The notes under the pieces were generated by a model, which was given only the letters and a program-made list of their open reading frames with translations, was not told the DNA's origin and did not search any database. Below are positions 1 to 11,080 of a DNA stretch of 64,000 bases, in pieces. The stretch covers positions 19,128,999 through 19,192,998 of the forward strand of contig CM046837.1 of NCBI GenBank assembly GCA_025618425.1, written 5' to 3'. Position 1 is the stretch's first letter; each line of letters opens with the position of its first letter. The stretch is from Heliocidaris tuberculata (taxonomy: Eukaryota; Echinodermata; Echinoidea; Camarodonta; Echinometridae). Both the position numbers and the translations under genes were made by a program.

Positions 1-679
1 GGGGCATCCTAGGGTCGAGGGAATACCAAGACAGCATTAAAAGAGCCACAATTTACAAAGTCATCAAAAAGTCACACGTTTTGACCAGGATATATTGACA
101 CAAAGACACATTTGTATTTTTAATCATTTGTAGTTTTAATCAGTTTAATCGTTGGTTCTGGGAAAAGAATTGCTTTTTGGAAGAAACTTGCTCTGGCTAA
201 AATCGATTCTGAATTGTTCATCATGCAGTGGATGGGATGTTAGAACCAGAAAAATATGAACAAATCAAGAAAAACCTGCTGGAAATCAAATTTACTAAAA
301 AGCACAAACCTAACTTGCACATAGAAACCACATGTTAGACACATGGGTCCAAACTATTATTAGCTTAATTTCAGCTATTATAATTTTCTACCAATGTTGT
401 TTGGCTTTTATAAATTTTCTACCAAAGTCATTTGGCACATTAATAGGCAGTCACGAACATTCAATGCAAGTTTGATTTTTTCAGAATTCGTTTTCTGTTA
501 TTATCATTTACCAGTACTCAAGACAAAATTTAAAGTGAACAAAAATTCTTACACTAAATCTACAAGGAGAAATATGTTCCACCAGTGTGTCAGTTAAAAT
601 CTATGCAACAAAAAAGGACATTGCGAAGCCATTCGTCCATACATGTACGATTCGTACCAATTCGACCCCCGTGAGATCT
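1..679. other. Intron sequence, no recognisable feature
   Basis: AT-rich sequence with only short chance reading frames. It lies downstream of exon 3 in the sense of the dystrophin-like gene, so it is presumably intron 3. Confidence 0.6.
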
Positions 680-830
680 GGGCCCTGTTTCATAAAACTT
701 GTTATCAATAACAAGTTGCAATATTCTGTTATAAGCTACTGAAATCCTTGCATCTGATTGGCTGAGATCAAATTTGCCATAGAAATGTGCCAGTTGTTAC
801 TGATAACAAGTTTTACGAAACGGGGCCCTG
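680..830. mobile_element. Palindromic MITE, family A copy 1
   Basis: About 150 bp with inverted ends. The left arm begins GGGCCCTGTTTCATAAAAC and goes on to TTGTTATCAATAACAA. The right arm is its near reverse complement and ends ACGAAACGGGGCCCTG. The loop holds a 45-bp core (GTTATAAGCTACTGAAATCC and onward) that is shared almost exactly with the element at 4228-4365. No coding capacity. It is a non-autonomous DNA element by structure; the superfamily is not clear. Confidence 0.8.
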
Positions 831-1423
831 ATAGGTCATGATCTTTGTATAGTGTATAGAATCATTCATTCAACAATCAACTCTAATTATTCAGAGGCCA
901 ATGAACAGTATACATGTAACTTGCTCTCCATGGTAACTTAACAAAGATGAGATCAAAAATTTGCAATTTTTCACGAATTTGGTCGCAAAGGAAAATTTTT
1001 GAAATAACTTACAAAATTTTCATTCACAGTTAAGTATGAAAAGTTCAGGCAAATCTACATGTATCTGTTCGAAAATTGTGATATGACAGCTCGAAGGCAT
1101 CAACATTTTGAAATGTTGCCTAGATTATTCCCCCAGAAAAGCAGAAAAGTGTATAACAATGACAATATATATGCCATGGGGATGCAGCAAACAAAATATA
1201 ACACACAGAAAGGTTTTTCTCTTATTTTAATACAATAGAGTGGTACAGTATACAGGATTTTGATTGCAAAACAGATACATGTAGATGCACAATTATGCAT
1301 GTTTATGCACAAGACAACCTAATTATCAGAGATGCGGGGCAGAATTTGAAATCGATTTAAAGGTATTGGGCATTTCAGCCAAATATGGGGTTGAAGTTTT
1401 GAACTGAATTTTTATTGAAAATC
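831..1423. other. Intron sequence, no clear feature
   Basis: AT-rich sequence with no supported gene. The stretch from about 1355 begins TTTAAAGGTATTGGGCATT and may be the end of another TTAA-type repeat, but its partner end was not found. Confidence 0.5.
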
Positions 1424-2015
1424 TTAAATGAGAATGAAACCCTGAGGAAAAATCAATTTTAATGAAAAGAGAGGATAGAAAGAAGCAATTTTTGAAAAGT
1501 TCAATCAAAATCGTTTACGAAATGAGAAAGTTATGAAAGTTTGAAAATTCTCAATTTACTTTCTATGGCAATCCTCAAATTGGCAATGTTGCTTCAAAGT
1601 GACAGGTCTAGTAGTACAACTCTTCATATGTTTTGTACACAAAATTTCATATTTTCCCCATTATCTCTCAAGGTGCAGCTTGTCTCCTTCTTAGCTCAAG
1701 ATATATCATGGGAAAATGTATTTGACACAACATATGTTGAGTTCACATAAAGACATGTAGCATCTTTAGAGATAGTGGAGAAAATATGAAATTTTGTGTA
1801 CAAAACATATTGAGAGTTGTACTACTAAACCTGCCATTTTGAAGCAACACAGCCAATTTGAGGATCGCCATAGAAAGAAAATTTAAACTTTTCAAACTTT
1901 CATAACTTTTTAATTTCGTAACCGATTTTGACGAAACTTTTTTTTTACACTGCTTCTCTCTATCCTCTCTTTTCATTAAAATTGATATTTCCCCAGGGTT
2001 TCATTCTCCTTTAAA
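1424..2015. mobile_element. Long fold-back element (TTAA-type MITE)
   Basis: About 590 bp with long, imperfect inverted arms. The left arm starts TTAAATGAGAATGAAACC and includes AAAGAGAGGATAGAAAG. The right arm carries the complement CTATCCTCTCTTTTCATTAA and ends GGTTTCATTCTCCTTTAA. Smaller inner segments such as TTTTGTACACAAAATTTCAT also pair with TGAAATTTTGTGTACAAAAC. Reading frames inside are products of the repeat and not genes. Confidence 0.8.
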
Positions 2016-2299
2016 TGCATGCAGAAGACTTCTAAAAAGTCACAGGGCACACAGATAAACTTATTCCACACTTAGTACACTGCATGGATTGTTTTTTTTT
2101 TTTTTACCTTGACTCTTTTCAACTTGTGAATATGTTAATTTTTCAATTTCCATGTATCTTTTCCCTTGATACTGCTACCACACAAAATAATATATTCTAT
2201 TCATGGCATGGTGCTTTGCAAGATGGTATACTAATAGAAAATGTGGTTTGAGAGTAGTGCTCCATGCATGCTACATTATACTTTCATAGGCCTGATGCA
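2016..2299. other. Intron sequence with a T-run
   Basis: AT-rich sequence with a poly-T run near 2090-2105. Nothing else seen. Confidence 0.5.
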
Positions 2300-2668
2300 T
2301 TTAAAGATAAAGTTGAGTTCTGGTCACTAATTACATTGTGAGAGAATTTGCCTCAAAGCAATTGGGAAAGGTTGATCATGTCTGCATAAGAATTGTTTCA
2401 TATTGTGAGGTTTTGAAATCATCTAAATGATAAGAATTCGATCCAATCTTGCTAAAAAGCATATGTGTTGCACTCACAAGTGGCACAAATGTTCAGCCCA
2501 AACATTTCAGCTATTTCTTGTCATATTTCAAATATGAGGGCATTTGAAGAGCTATCCTTTTCAGGGGAAATTTCGGCTACAATATATTCTTCCAAAGTGA
2601 CATAATAAGAATAAGAAAGCTCACAAATTATTTTTTACCTCTCCCAGAACTCGACCTTCTCTTTAAAG
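2300..2668 (+). mobile_element. Dispersed TIR element, family B copy 1
   Basis: About 370 bp with terminal inverted repeats: TTTAAAGATAAAGTTGAGTT on the left and the complement of TTTAAAGAGAAGGTCGAGTT on the right. Further copies at 5440-5823, 29763-30158 (inverted) and 56909-57289 share the interior, including ATATGAGGGCATTTGAAGAG and AAGCTCACAAATTATTTTT. Non-coding and non-autonomous. Confidence 0.85.
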
Positions 2669-3404
2669 CTTATCTCAATCTCAGGCAACTGAATTCACTT
2701 TCTAGATCGAGAAAACTAGCTCAAAGTAATTTTTCAATGCTTATCATGCAGTTAAAGGATTATTTCAACCAACAAAATAATTTTTAAAACTAAGAAAAGC
2801 TTGCTTTGCTAGATATTAAAATTCATCGAAGGGAACGATTCACAAATAATAATTGCACCTATGTCGTAACCTTATTTATGCACATGCAAGTGGCAGGATG
2901 ACTTGATAGATTTTCATAGCTTTCATTACTTATTCCCTAAATAATTAATTACTAGATATCATTTTTGGCTGTTTTGAAAATACAGCGTAAGTTTGGTTTG
3001 AATCTGTAACAAACTATTTCCATCACTCCCAAAACTTAAGTTTACCTTTAAGGTAAGTCTGAGGTCATCATCCATGCTTGATGGACCAGCGTGAAGTGAA
3101 ACAACTCTGGCGTGATTTGGTTGATGGAGTATGAAATAGCGAGTGAAGCTAACAGGATACATGTACACTGTAGTCTCAGCATCCACAGGTAACCATTAAT
3201 ATACATGTAGATGTGCCGCAGGGAATCGTAAGTTCATTTATTCATGAGTTAGAGCAGGCTTGCTCAATGACTTTCAGCAAGGCATAAATATACAACTACA
3301 TGTGCTGGTAATCCTGGTATATATGGTTGGTTGGATGTTTTTTTTTTATACACTGTATTTTACCCGACTGCTAAAAAAAAATGTAAGTAAGCTTATAAGT
3401 AAGC
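2669..3404. other. Intron sequence, no supported gene
   Basis: AT-rich single-copy-like sequence. A 75-codon minus-strand frame at 2959-3186 has no recognisable domain and no good acceptor. Confidence 0.5.
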
Positions 3405-3545
3405 AACCACGGTACTGTCGGTTTTAAGTCCTCTCCGAGAGACTTGGCAATGAGGATTAATGCCTCGCCAAAGGGCACCAGCGCACACATCCACTTGGTT
3501 TTGAAACCAGGTACTTCCAGTAACGAGACCAATACACATTGAACA
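3405..3545 (-). mobile_element. Eroded tRNA-derived SINE remnant
   Basis: The segment GGTTTTGAAACCAGGTAC at 3497-3514 looks like a decayed complement of the Pol III B box (GGGATTCGAACC), followed by TCCAGTAACGAGACC, where the tRNA-like part would continue. Upstream, CTCTCCGAGAGACTTGGCAA and AATGCCTCGCCAAAGGGCAC resemble the body of invertebrate tRNA SINEs. The boundaries are uncertain. Confidence 0.4.
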
Positions 3546-4227
3546 TAAACCCTACCACGTTTGAATCATAATTACCTTGAAGAAGGCATAAAATTACTTT
3601 TTTAATTAAGGGAGCTCTCTTCTATTTCCTCAGGAGTGACTGATTTACATTTTCTCAATCTATGCTAAAGCTTATTTTCAATATTCCAAAATTAAAAAAA
3701 AAGATTTTGAGTAGTTTTTATTGCTTAAATCTTTTCAACTCCTGCGCCTTTTTTTTCTATCACTGTCAAAGGTAAGAAAGGTAAAATGGGCAGAATTAAG
3801 GGATATAAACTTGATTGGAAAAGAAGCTTGGTTCCTCAGCAGAGACATAAGTGTTTACAATTCTGTTATTATGCTAAAGATACTGAGAATACCGGTAATG
3901 TTCTTTTTTTTAGCATCTGTACACTTTTTTTGAGCAACTGATCCGAAGCATGCATGATGCACGCAAATGATCACAATTGTATGAGTTTGCAGCATGGACA
4001 TTAAATTTGAATTCACTTTAACAATAAAACATCACAACTAAGTCTTACAATAATTATAAGACAGCATACAAATGTTGACTGCTTTGAGGGGCACGGTTAA
4101 AACTATGGCCCGAGGTGAGCTCGCAACTGTGTTATGCCCTGAGACGACAGGTGAGGGGCATTGCTTTGAGACAACTGCTTTGAGACAATTTCATTCACAA
4201 TATAAAAAAATGGTAAATGCATGACCA
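3546..4227. other. Intron sequence, no recognisable feature
   Basis: AT-rich sequence; no supported exon or repeat boundary seen. Confidence 0.5.
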
Positions 4228-4365
4228 GGGGAGCGTTTCATCAAGCGTTTTGCCAGTGATTTTTACCGACAACTGTTATAAGCTACTGAAATCCTTGCAT
4301 CTGATTGACTGAGAGCAAATTTGTCAGTAAAAATCACTGACAAAACGCTTGATGAAACGCTCCCC
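4228..4365. mobile_element. Palindromic MITE, family A copy 2
   Basis: About 138 bp. The arms are GGGGAGCGTTTCATCAAGCG and CGCTTGATGAAACGCTCCCC, which are perfect complements, with further pairing inward (CAGTGATTTTTACCGAC with GTCAGTAAAAATCACTG). The loop has the same core as the element at 680-830, while the arms differ in sequence. Confidence 0.88.
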
Positions 4366-5439
4366 AGAACTCAACTTTATCTTTAACCTACTGCCCAGTG
4401 AAACCAGTTGCTTGTGTATTAAAGTCAATGGGACTGTGAGTATTCACTAGTCACTGGGTTACTGAAACAAGAAAATGCATCCGTGTTAATGAATGATTGC
4501 GCCAAGGAGGAGCTCAGGGTAAAAACAGACACTATCGTGTATTCCGAAGATATTCGCCGCCCACAGAGTTGACTTCATTATCTCCTCCAGACACAGGTGT
4601 GTGCTCCGTAAGACAAACAATAGGATGCGATGGGGGGGGGGGGGGGGGGGGGGGGGTTGTGAGAGAGGGCAGGGGAGGGGATGGAGTCGGAGGGGACAAA
4701 CTCATCTGATGCTATGCCCTTAGGGCGGTCGACATCTGACGTATTGCACAAGTTGTATGCTTTTTAGAAAAAATAATGTAGCTGCAATTTCACATTCAGA
4801 TTTTGAGAAATCCTGTTCAAATCAATCATGCTACGCTGAGAAACAGATATATGTAAGTATGCATAGCCTATGCATGACTTCCTTTTAAACAACCTACGCT
4901 ATTTCAAGTTCAACCATATTATACAGAAGTTGTTTTAGAATCATTGCTAATGTATGCAATTACAGATCCTTTTGCAAACATGTTTCAAAAGAGAGAAATA
5001 TATTTGGACTACATAATTACATGTACATTTCAATATATCCTGTGGGGTATTCAAAATCCTTACTCCTCTTAGAAAACAAAAACTGAAAATGCAAAACAAA
5101 ACAAACAGGCAAAAACAAAAACAAAAACAAACAACAAAAAACCCTGAAGTTCTAGGTGCTGAAAGAAGGAGTGAGGAATGTTGACAAAGCCTGAATCTAT
5201 TTCTGTCTTGAGGACTGAATGTCAAGGCCGATGTAGTACATGGCATGAATAAATCATGTCTTCTTGGACCCTCAACAAATAACAAGTGCCAATGGGTGTG
5301 ATTTCGTTGTCCTAAATTCAACAACAAGCACCTCACTACTTGTTATGTGAACAGGAAGAAAATGACATGGGCAAGTACTATTTTGTCCCACACATTACTG
5401 ACTACATCAAAGAATTTTAAGTTGATATGAGCTCTACAA
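4366..5439. other. Intron sequence with a 25-bp G-run
   Basis: Contains a pure G homopolymer at about 4632-4656 and a CAAAA-rich stretch near 5090-5140. Reading frames through these are of biased composition and unsupported. Confidence 0.55.
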
Positions 5440-5823
5440 TAGCTTAATTCTGGTCATGCGTTTACATTTTGAAAGAAACTGTCTCAAAGCAACTGGGAAA
5501 GGTTGTTCATGTCTACAATAAGAATCGGTGTATACTGTGAGGTTTTGGAATCATCAAAATGATAAGAAATTGACCCAATCTCGCTGAAAAGCACATGTAC
5601 TGCACACAGAAGTGGGTATATGGGACTGCACACAAATGTGGCATGAATTTTCGGCCCGAACACTTCAGCTATTTCTTGTCATATTTTGAATATGAGGGCA
5701 TTTGAAGAGCAATCCTTTTCAGGGGACATTTCTACTATGATGTTCTTCCAAACTGACAGAATAGGAATGAGAAAGCTCACAAATTATTTTTCACCTTTCT
5801 CAGATATCAACTTTCTCTTTAAA
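5440..5823 (+). mobile_element. Dispersed element, family B copy 2
   Basis: Same order of segments as 2300-2668: AATTCTGGTCATGCG, then CTCAAAGCAACTGGGAAAGG, ATATGAGGGCATTTGAAGAG and the CTTTCTCTTTAAA end. The left terminal repeat is worn. An extra ~30 bp (GTGGGTATATGGGACTGCAC) is also present in the copies at 29763 and 56909, so it is ancestral or marks a subfamily. Confidence 0.8.
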
Positions 5824-6420
5824 TCATACCAAATACAGGTGTATGAAGGAAGATAAATATATATATAAATACTAGTTATGTTTATTATTGTGTGATATTT
5901 GGTAATATATTGGACACAAAATGACCAAATATCTTTGACTTGCACACATATATTTCTATCACACTTCACACAACAAAAGACAGAAAGGCATCAACTCTGT
6001 GTTTGATTACACAAGTTAACATTAAGCTTACCAGCATGCGTTACAAGCAAGTGTGGTAAAAACAAAAAAAATTACAATGGGTGGGGGGGGGGGGGGGTAG
6101 GGGGTGGGGGAGCAGCACCTTAGAAAAATAACTGAAAGTTCATTTCATTTCTTTATCAAAAAATTAAATACTTTTCTAATGGTTAGTAAATTTATCGGGA
6201 TCATAGAAGACAATAAAAGTGGGAAGGGAAAGTTCTGGATGAATTCCTAGTGTTGGAGAAAATTGATTCTGCATACAGCAGGGAGTGTAATAAGCAAAGG
6301 AAGCTAATCTAATACATCGATTCATAAAATTGCTGAATTGTAGCCAATCATAAAATAAATTGGGTAGAATTTCAGACAATGAGGAATGACAGAAAGAAGA
6401 CATTTTGCAAAATAGGTATC
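5824..6420. other. Intron sequence with a G-run
   Basis: AT-rich sequence with a G-run near 6081-6097. A 75-codon minus-strand frame at 6176-6403 shows no domain. Confidence 0.5.
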
Positions 6421-7540
6421 ATCTGGTGAAAGCCAGAAGGGCATTAACTCTATCTTAAATGCTATTAGTAAAGCCCTTCTGGCTCTCAATTGACTTATAA
6501 TCAGTAGATGTGAGATAGAATAATACTATATGTTGTCTGCTGAGTGCCAGAAAGGCATTACCTCTATGTTAAGTGCTATCGGTAAAGCCCTTCTGGCTCT
6601 CAATAGACAAGTATAATCAGTAGATGTGAGATAGAATAATACTATATGTTGTCTGCTGAGTGCCAGAAAGGCATTACCTCTATGTTAAGTGCTATCGGTA
6701 AAGCCCTTCTGGCTCTAAATAGACAAGTATAATCAGTAGATGTGAGATAGAATAATACTATATGTTGTCTGCTGAGTGCCAGAAAGGCATTACCTCTATG
6801 TTAAGTGCTATCGGTAAAGCCCTTCTGGCTCTCAATAGACAAGTATAATCAGTAGATGCGAGATAGAATAATACTATATGTTGTCTGCTGAGTGCCAGAA
6901 AGGCATTACCTCTATGTTAAGTGCTATCGGTAAAGCCCTTCTGGCTCTCAATTGACTTATAATCAGTAGATGTGAGATAGAATAATACTATATGTTGTCT
7001 GCTGAGTGCCAGAAAGGCATTACCTCTATGTTAAGTGCTATCGGTAAAGCCCTTCTGGCTCTAAATAGACAAGTATAATCAGTAGATGTGAGATAGAATA
7101 ATACTATATGTTGTCTGCTGAGTGCCAGATAGGCATTACCTCTATGTTAAGTGCTATCGGTAAAGCCCTTCTGGCTCTAAATAGACAAGTATAATCAGTA
7201 GATGTGAGATAGAATAATACTATATGTTGTCTGCTGAGTGCCAGAAAGGCATTACCTCTATGTTAAGTGCTATCGGTAAAGCCCTTCTGGCTCTAAATAG
7301 ACAAGTATAATCAGTAGATGTGAGATAGAATAATACTATATGTTGTCTGGTGGGAGCTAGAAAGATATTAACTATATGTTAAATGCTATTAGTAAAGTTC
7401 TTTTGGATCTCAATTGACAGCATCATCAGTAGATGTGACATAGAATATTACTATATGTGGTCTGATGTGAGCCAGAAGGGCATTAATTCTATGTAAGTAG
7501 TGCTAATAACACCCTTTTGGCTGTCATCACACATCTTCAG
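6421..7540. repeat. Tandem array of a 114-116 bp hairpin-bearing unit
   Basis: Around nine and a half units in direct tandem. The segment TGCCAGAAAGGCATTACC recurs at 6545, 6661, 6777, 6893, 7007, 7123 and 7239 (steps of 116 or 114). Worn units start near 6431, 7355 and 7470. Each unit holds an inverted pair, GCCAGAAAGGC and GCCCTTCTGGC, around a ~30-bp loop, then a spacer with AATCAGTAGATGTGAGATAG. Central units are nearly identical and the edge units diverge, as expected for unequal exchange. The hairpin half is the same as the dispersed palindrome at 19330-19409. Confidence 0.95.
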
Positions 7541-7723
7541 AAGATGTGAAGTTAGTACCAAAAAACCTTATTGAATATTTTATCCTTCACCCAAAACAAG
7601 TTGAAAACTTGGAATTAAATATTTCTGGAGTAATGTACACATTATAAAAACCAATGACAGACCCTTGTTTTGGCATTTCTTTAATAAAGAATAATTGAGG
7701 GTAATTTTTTCTTTCCTATAACA
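7541..7723. other. Intron sequence, no recognisable feature
   Basis: Short AT-rich spacer between the tandem array and a dispersed element. Confidence 0.5.
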
Positions 7724-8279
7724 TCAAAGGAAATGTACAGTTTTGGTAAGCCCTCAAAAACTTTTTGTCAGATTACACTGTACATGGATTTTTGTTTAAA
7801 ATAGCAAGATACTAGCAATACTAAGATGATGTGGCTCTTTCGCCCCCAAAAGTAGAATATTTAAACAAATGGGAGGCAAAAAAAAAAAAAAAAAAAAAAA
7901 TTTGGATACCAGGTGAGGGATATAAACTCCAAACAAATCTCAGTGTGCACTATACACTATACACAAGTGCAAAACCTACAAGGATTGTGTGTATACTTGA
8001 GTGTCAGTGACACACATAACACATTCTATCTCCATGTGAAGCCCAAAGATTTTTGTGCAGGGAGCCGTTGGGGTAGAAGGGTCCTTGGGTAGGGCAGTAT
8101 ATTGCTGTTATCTAGTATTCCTTACAGATATTTACACTGAAATTCACCGGAAATGGAATACCAAATGATCTTGTACATTCATCATTAGATACAAAGAGAA
8201 CAACATAAGACTACATGTATGTCAAACATGTTCCTTTCCAATTTTCTTTTTGCTACCAAAACTGTACATGACCTTTAAT
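7724..8279 (+). mobile_element. Dispersed TIR element, family F copy 1
   Basis: About 555 bp. The left end AAAGGAAATGTACAGTTTTG is matched by the right end CCAAAACTGTACATGACCTT as an inverted repeat. A second copy in the same orientation at 57974-58499 shares the interior, for example GCAAGATACTAGCAATAC-like, GTGCACTATACACTATACAC-like and AAATTCACCGGAAAT segments. A 23-bp A-run has grown at 7878-7900. Non-coding. Confidence 0.82.
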
Positions 8280-8289
8280 GATATCAGGC

Positions 8290-8386
8290 ATGAAAACCTA
8301 TGACAAGCTAAAAAAAAAAAGGGGGGAGGGGGAGAGAGGGGTCTAGACCCCATGAATCCACCCCCCCCCCAAAGATCCGCCCCTGG
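8290..8386. mobile_element. Fragment of a G/C-run MITE (right end)
   Basis: An A-run followed by a G-run, then GTCTAGACCCCATGAATCC, a C-run, and AAAGATCCGCCCCTGG. The end resembles the termini at 50121-50382 and the GGATCCA ends at 22552 and 51157. Similar CAGGGGCGGATC termini occur in hAT-like MITEs of other animals. Confidence 0.45.
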
Positions 8387-8881
8387 ATGTACAGTGCAAT
8401 TAAATCGCTGTATAGACCTTAATTGTAGTTTAAGGAATACACATGCTTGTTAATTTTGTTATGTTCTTTTAATGATTCAAGGCAGAAATAAGACATATTT
8501 CTCCTTTTGAAAGGAAAGAGTTTAACAGTATCTGATATACACTGTATTGTACACTTCTAATATAAACCTAGCAGGGATTACTCTAGATATAAACAACCAG
8601 ACTCACATAACCAGATTTTCTTTAGGAAGAGGCATACTTTCAGAAACTATCCTATCAAATCCTATCTTATCATACACCAGTAACTCACCAGTAAAGCTTA
8701 ACGACAGAAGGAGATGTTACCTTTCTGCTAATTTCTGACAATATTCGAAGATGAATCTTTAAATGTACTGCCATTCTAGGAATATAAATGCAGCTTGTTC
8801 TCTGCACATGTCAGATATTCTTCTACATTTTTATACCAAGAGGTACATGTATATGAATTTAAGAAAGGGAAATAGACTTAC
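8387..8881. other. Start of intron 3 of the dystrophin-like gene
   Basis: The donor GTAAGT on the minus strand occupies 8876-8881. The rest is AT-rich; a donor-like CTG/GTGAGT near 8687 has no open exon behind it in the phase needed. Confidence 0.6.
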
Positions 8882-8974
8882 TAATTTTTGCCCGCTGAGT
8901 ACTTCAAGTAAAGCAAGGAGATTTGTTCCGTCTCGCAGGTCTGAATATAAGTCCTGGATCGGTGGTTTGGAATC
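8882..8974 (-). CDS. Dystrophin/utrophin-like gene, internal exon 3 (CH1 domain)
   Basis: Minus-strand exon of 93 nt between the acceptor TTATTTTTGCAG and the donor GTAAGT, phase 0 at both ends, coding 31 residues. It contains SKPPIQDLYSDLRDG, then LLALLEVLSGQKL, the helices that follow the QKKTF motif in CH1 domains. SKPPI resembles the utrophin version, and the GQKL end at the exon border is that of dystrophin exon 3, which is also 93 nt. Joined to the exon at 17157-17218 it gives an uninterrupted frame across the first half of CH1. The product is a cytoskeletal actin-binding protein of the muscle and neural membrane cortex. Exon 4 (usual length 78 nt) was looked for between here and position 1 and not seen, so intron 3 probably runs out of the window. 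Confidence 0.95.
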
Positions 8975-9291
8975 CTGCAAAAATAATGAGGTATTAAAAT
9001 GAATATGACAATTTAAACTTGGAGTGAAACGCCCACTCGATTTCTACTGGCAGGCAATAAAACTGAAGCTGGTTCAGCAAACTGACATACTATGTAAATT
9101 GAAACTCATAGATTTACGCATGGCACTTATACCGGTTTGCGAACCCAGTGACAAATCATGCTATTTCATCACCCGTCACTGTAAAAAGAGCCCCTTTCTT
9201 GTAATTTACTATTTCAGCATAGAGTTTTATAGAATACTATAAATCACAGTACATGCATGAGAGAATGCAGGAAAATCTGAGTCCATTTTCA

Positions 9292-9395
9292 TTAAAGGCA
9301 ATTTTCGAAATGTAAAAAATAATTTGTGAGCTACCTCGATAACAAAGAAGAAATATGATATGAAAAGGATTTCTCTTCAAATGCTCTTAGTCGAC
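9292..9395 (-). mobile_element. Fragment of family B element
   Basis: Begins TTAAAGGCAATTTTCGAAAT and includes AAAAAATAATTTGTGAGC and AAAAGGATTTCTCTTCAAATG, matching one end of family B in inverted orientation. The other end is missing. Confidence 0.6.
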
Positions 9396-10674
9396 TTGAC
9401 ATTTCATGAACCTAGAAAAGTTCTTTCCAATGAAGTTTTATTTTTTGGATTTGTGATCCTACATGGTCTCTGAACAATTTCAGCTTTGTTAACAAAAAGT
9501 TACTTTGGGCATTTTGCATAATTTTGCATAAATCGAAATGGCCACATGTATAGGCATACTGAAGAGCGCAAGACAACCTATGCACAGTGTGTGGGCTGCA
9601 CTTGACCATAACAGTGTTGTTAATCCTCTGCATTGAAGCCTGAGATACAATACAATTCCCTGACATAACCTCCATTCGTTGTGTCACAGGTTGCATTGTA
9701 TAAGATTAACAACACATTGGATTTTAATATGCAAATTATGCAAATTGCCCAACGTTAATTTTTTCGGCAACAAAGCTGAAATAGTTTGGAGACTACATAG
9801 GATCAAAAGTCCACATAAAAACTTAATTGGAAAGAACTTTTGTAAGTTCAACATTGGCTACATAGGACTATCAATCGACTATCTCATGACTAGAAATAGC
9901 TAATCCCCACAGCATGCTTGGCCCATTCCTTTTCGGAAATGTATAATCCCCTAGTGGCAATTTGTGTGTTTTGCAATACCTTCATTATTTGTTATATTCA
10001 GCAAGATTTCAGGAATTTTCTTTTTTTTTTTTTTTGCTTTTATGATTTTGATGTCTCTAAAATCTTCAACAACAAAAAAAATTAACAAAGAAAGAGCTTT
10101 AGAATGATGCCTCAAAAGGTTTATTTGTTTGTAAGCATGTCGGTAACATGATCTCATAGTAGCATTCAAGCATGAAAAGACATGTCTATCACTTCTGAGA
10201 ATTGCATTCTGCAGTACAACTCAATTAAAATGAAGTGATGAAATGAATTTCCAAAAATGTCTCGATTGTGGCGTTCTGTTACTTACCCTCGGAATGCTAA
10301 TAGTAATTTAGCAAATTCAAAAGCAGAAAGATCAGAAATTGGATCTGGTTTAGGAGTAGTGGTTAAAAGCTTTGGAGCCTTGTGCGGGGGGAGAGAGGGG
10401 AGTGACGCAAACAGAATTCATGGTTTTGATGCGAGAGCTGTAATTTGTAGTGAGACGGTTATAAGCCCTTTGCTTAGGCCCCACAATAACAGATATTTGT
10501 CATACTGACTAGCAACAAAAATCTGAGAAAAACCATTTAGATATATATATACATACATTGAGTCAACATAGTGATGTATATAGTCACAATGTACATTTAC
10601 TCACGGGGCATTTTCCTATGTTTTCAAAGCAAGACTACGTTAATATCTACTACAGACAAGTCTAACATTAGTCA

Positions 10675-11080
10675 GGTTCACACGAAGGGAGCTAAACTTT
10701 AAGTTTCGCTTGTAATTTTAAAATTTTACGTTATCTTGTAGTTTTCTTGTAGTTTCAGACTGTATAAAAGGATTCATAGTTTCAAAAGTTTACTTGTAGT
10801 TCTAGAACCAAAAGTGAGCTTGTAGTTAACGCCGAAACCATGAGCAGTGGGGATTCCCCCATCATAGTTATGGATTGTGTGGGCAGAATAAACTTTAAGT
10901 TTATTAGATTCTTTGTCAACGATGACCTCTCTGTTCATGTTAAACGACGATCGCTCGACTTGTAATCTCAGAACAACGAGCGTCGTTGTTTTGGGCCCGT
11001 GTGAATCCTTGTTGTTGCTAGTGAGTCCTTGTTTCGTTAACTTAAAGTTTCAAAGTCACAAGTCCCGTATGAACGCAGCT
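10675..11080 (+). mobile_element. Dispersed element, family G copy 1
   Basis: About 405 bp beginning GTTCACACGAAGGGAGCTAA and ending near TCCCGTATGAACGC. An inverted second copy is at 59741-60220. The element is rich in short repeats of the type GTTCAYAYGG, AACTTTAAGTTTC and CTTGTAGTT. No coding capacity; probably a non-autonomous DNA element, since its ends pair weakly as GTTCAYACG. Confidence 0.75.

Noticed and set aside
2959..3186. 75-codon minus-strand frame considered as dystrophin exon 4
   Set aside because: No similarity to the expected CH1 helix sequence, wrong length, no acceptor.
6421..7540. CRISPR-like array
   Set aside because: Spacers are the same in every unit and the unit is 116 bp; this is a eukaryotic tandem repeat.
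10257..10508. Frame on plus and a minus-strand stretch (PDPISDLSAFEFAKLLLAF) ending at GTAAGT near 10281
   Set aside because: The minus segment looks protein-like, but its phase does not fit the next exon at 8974, an in-frame stop lies upstream and no good acceptor was found in frame.
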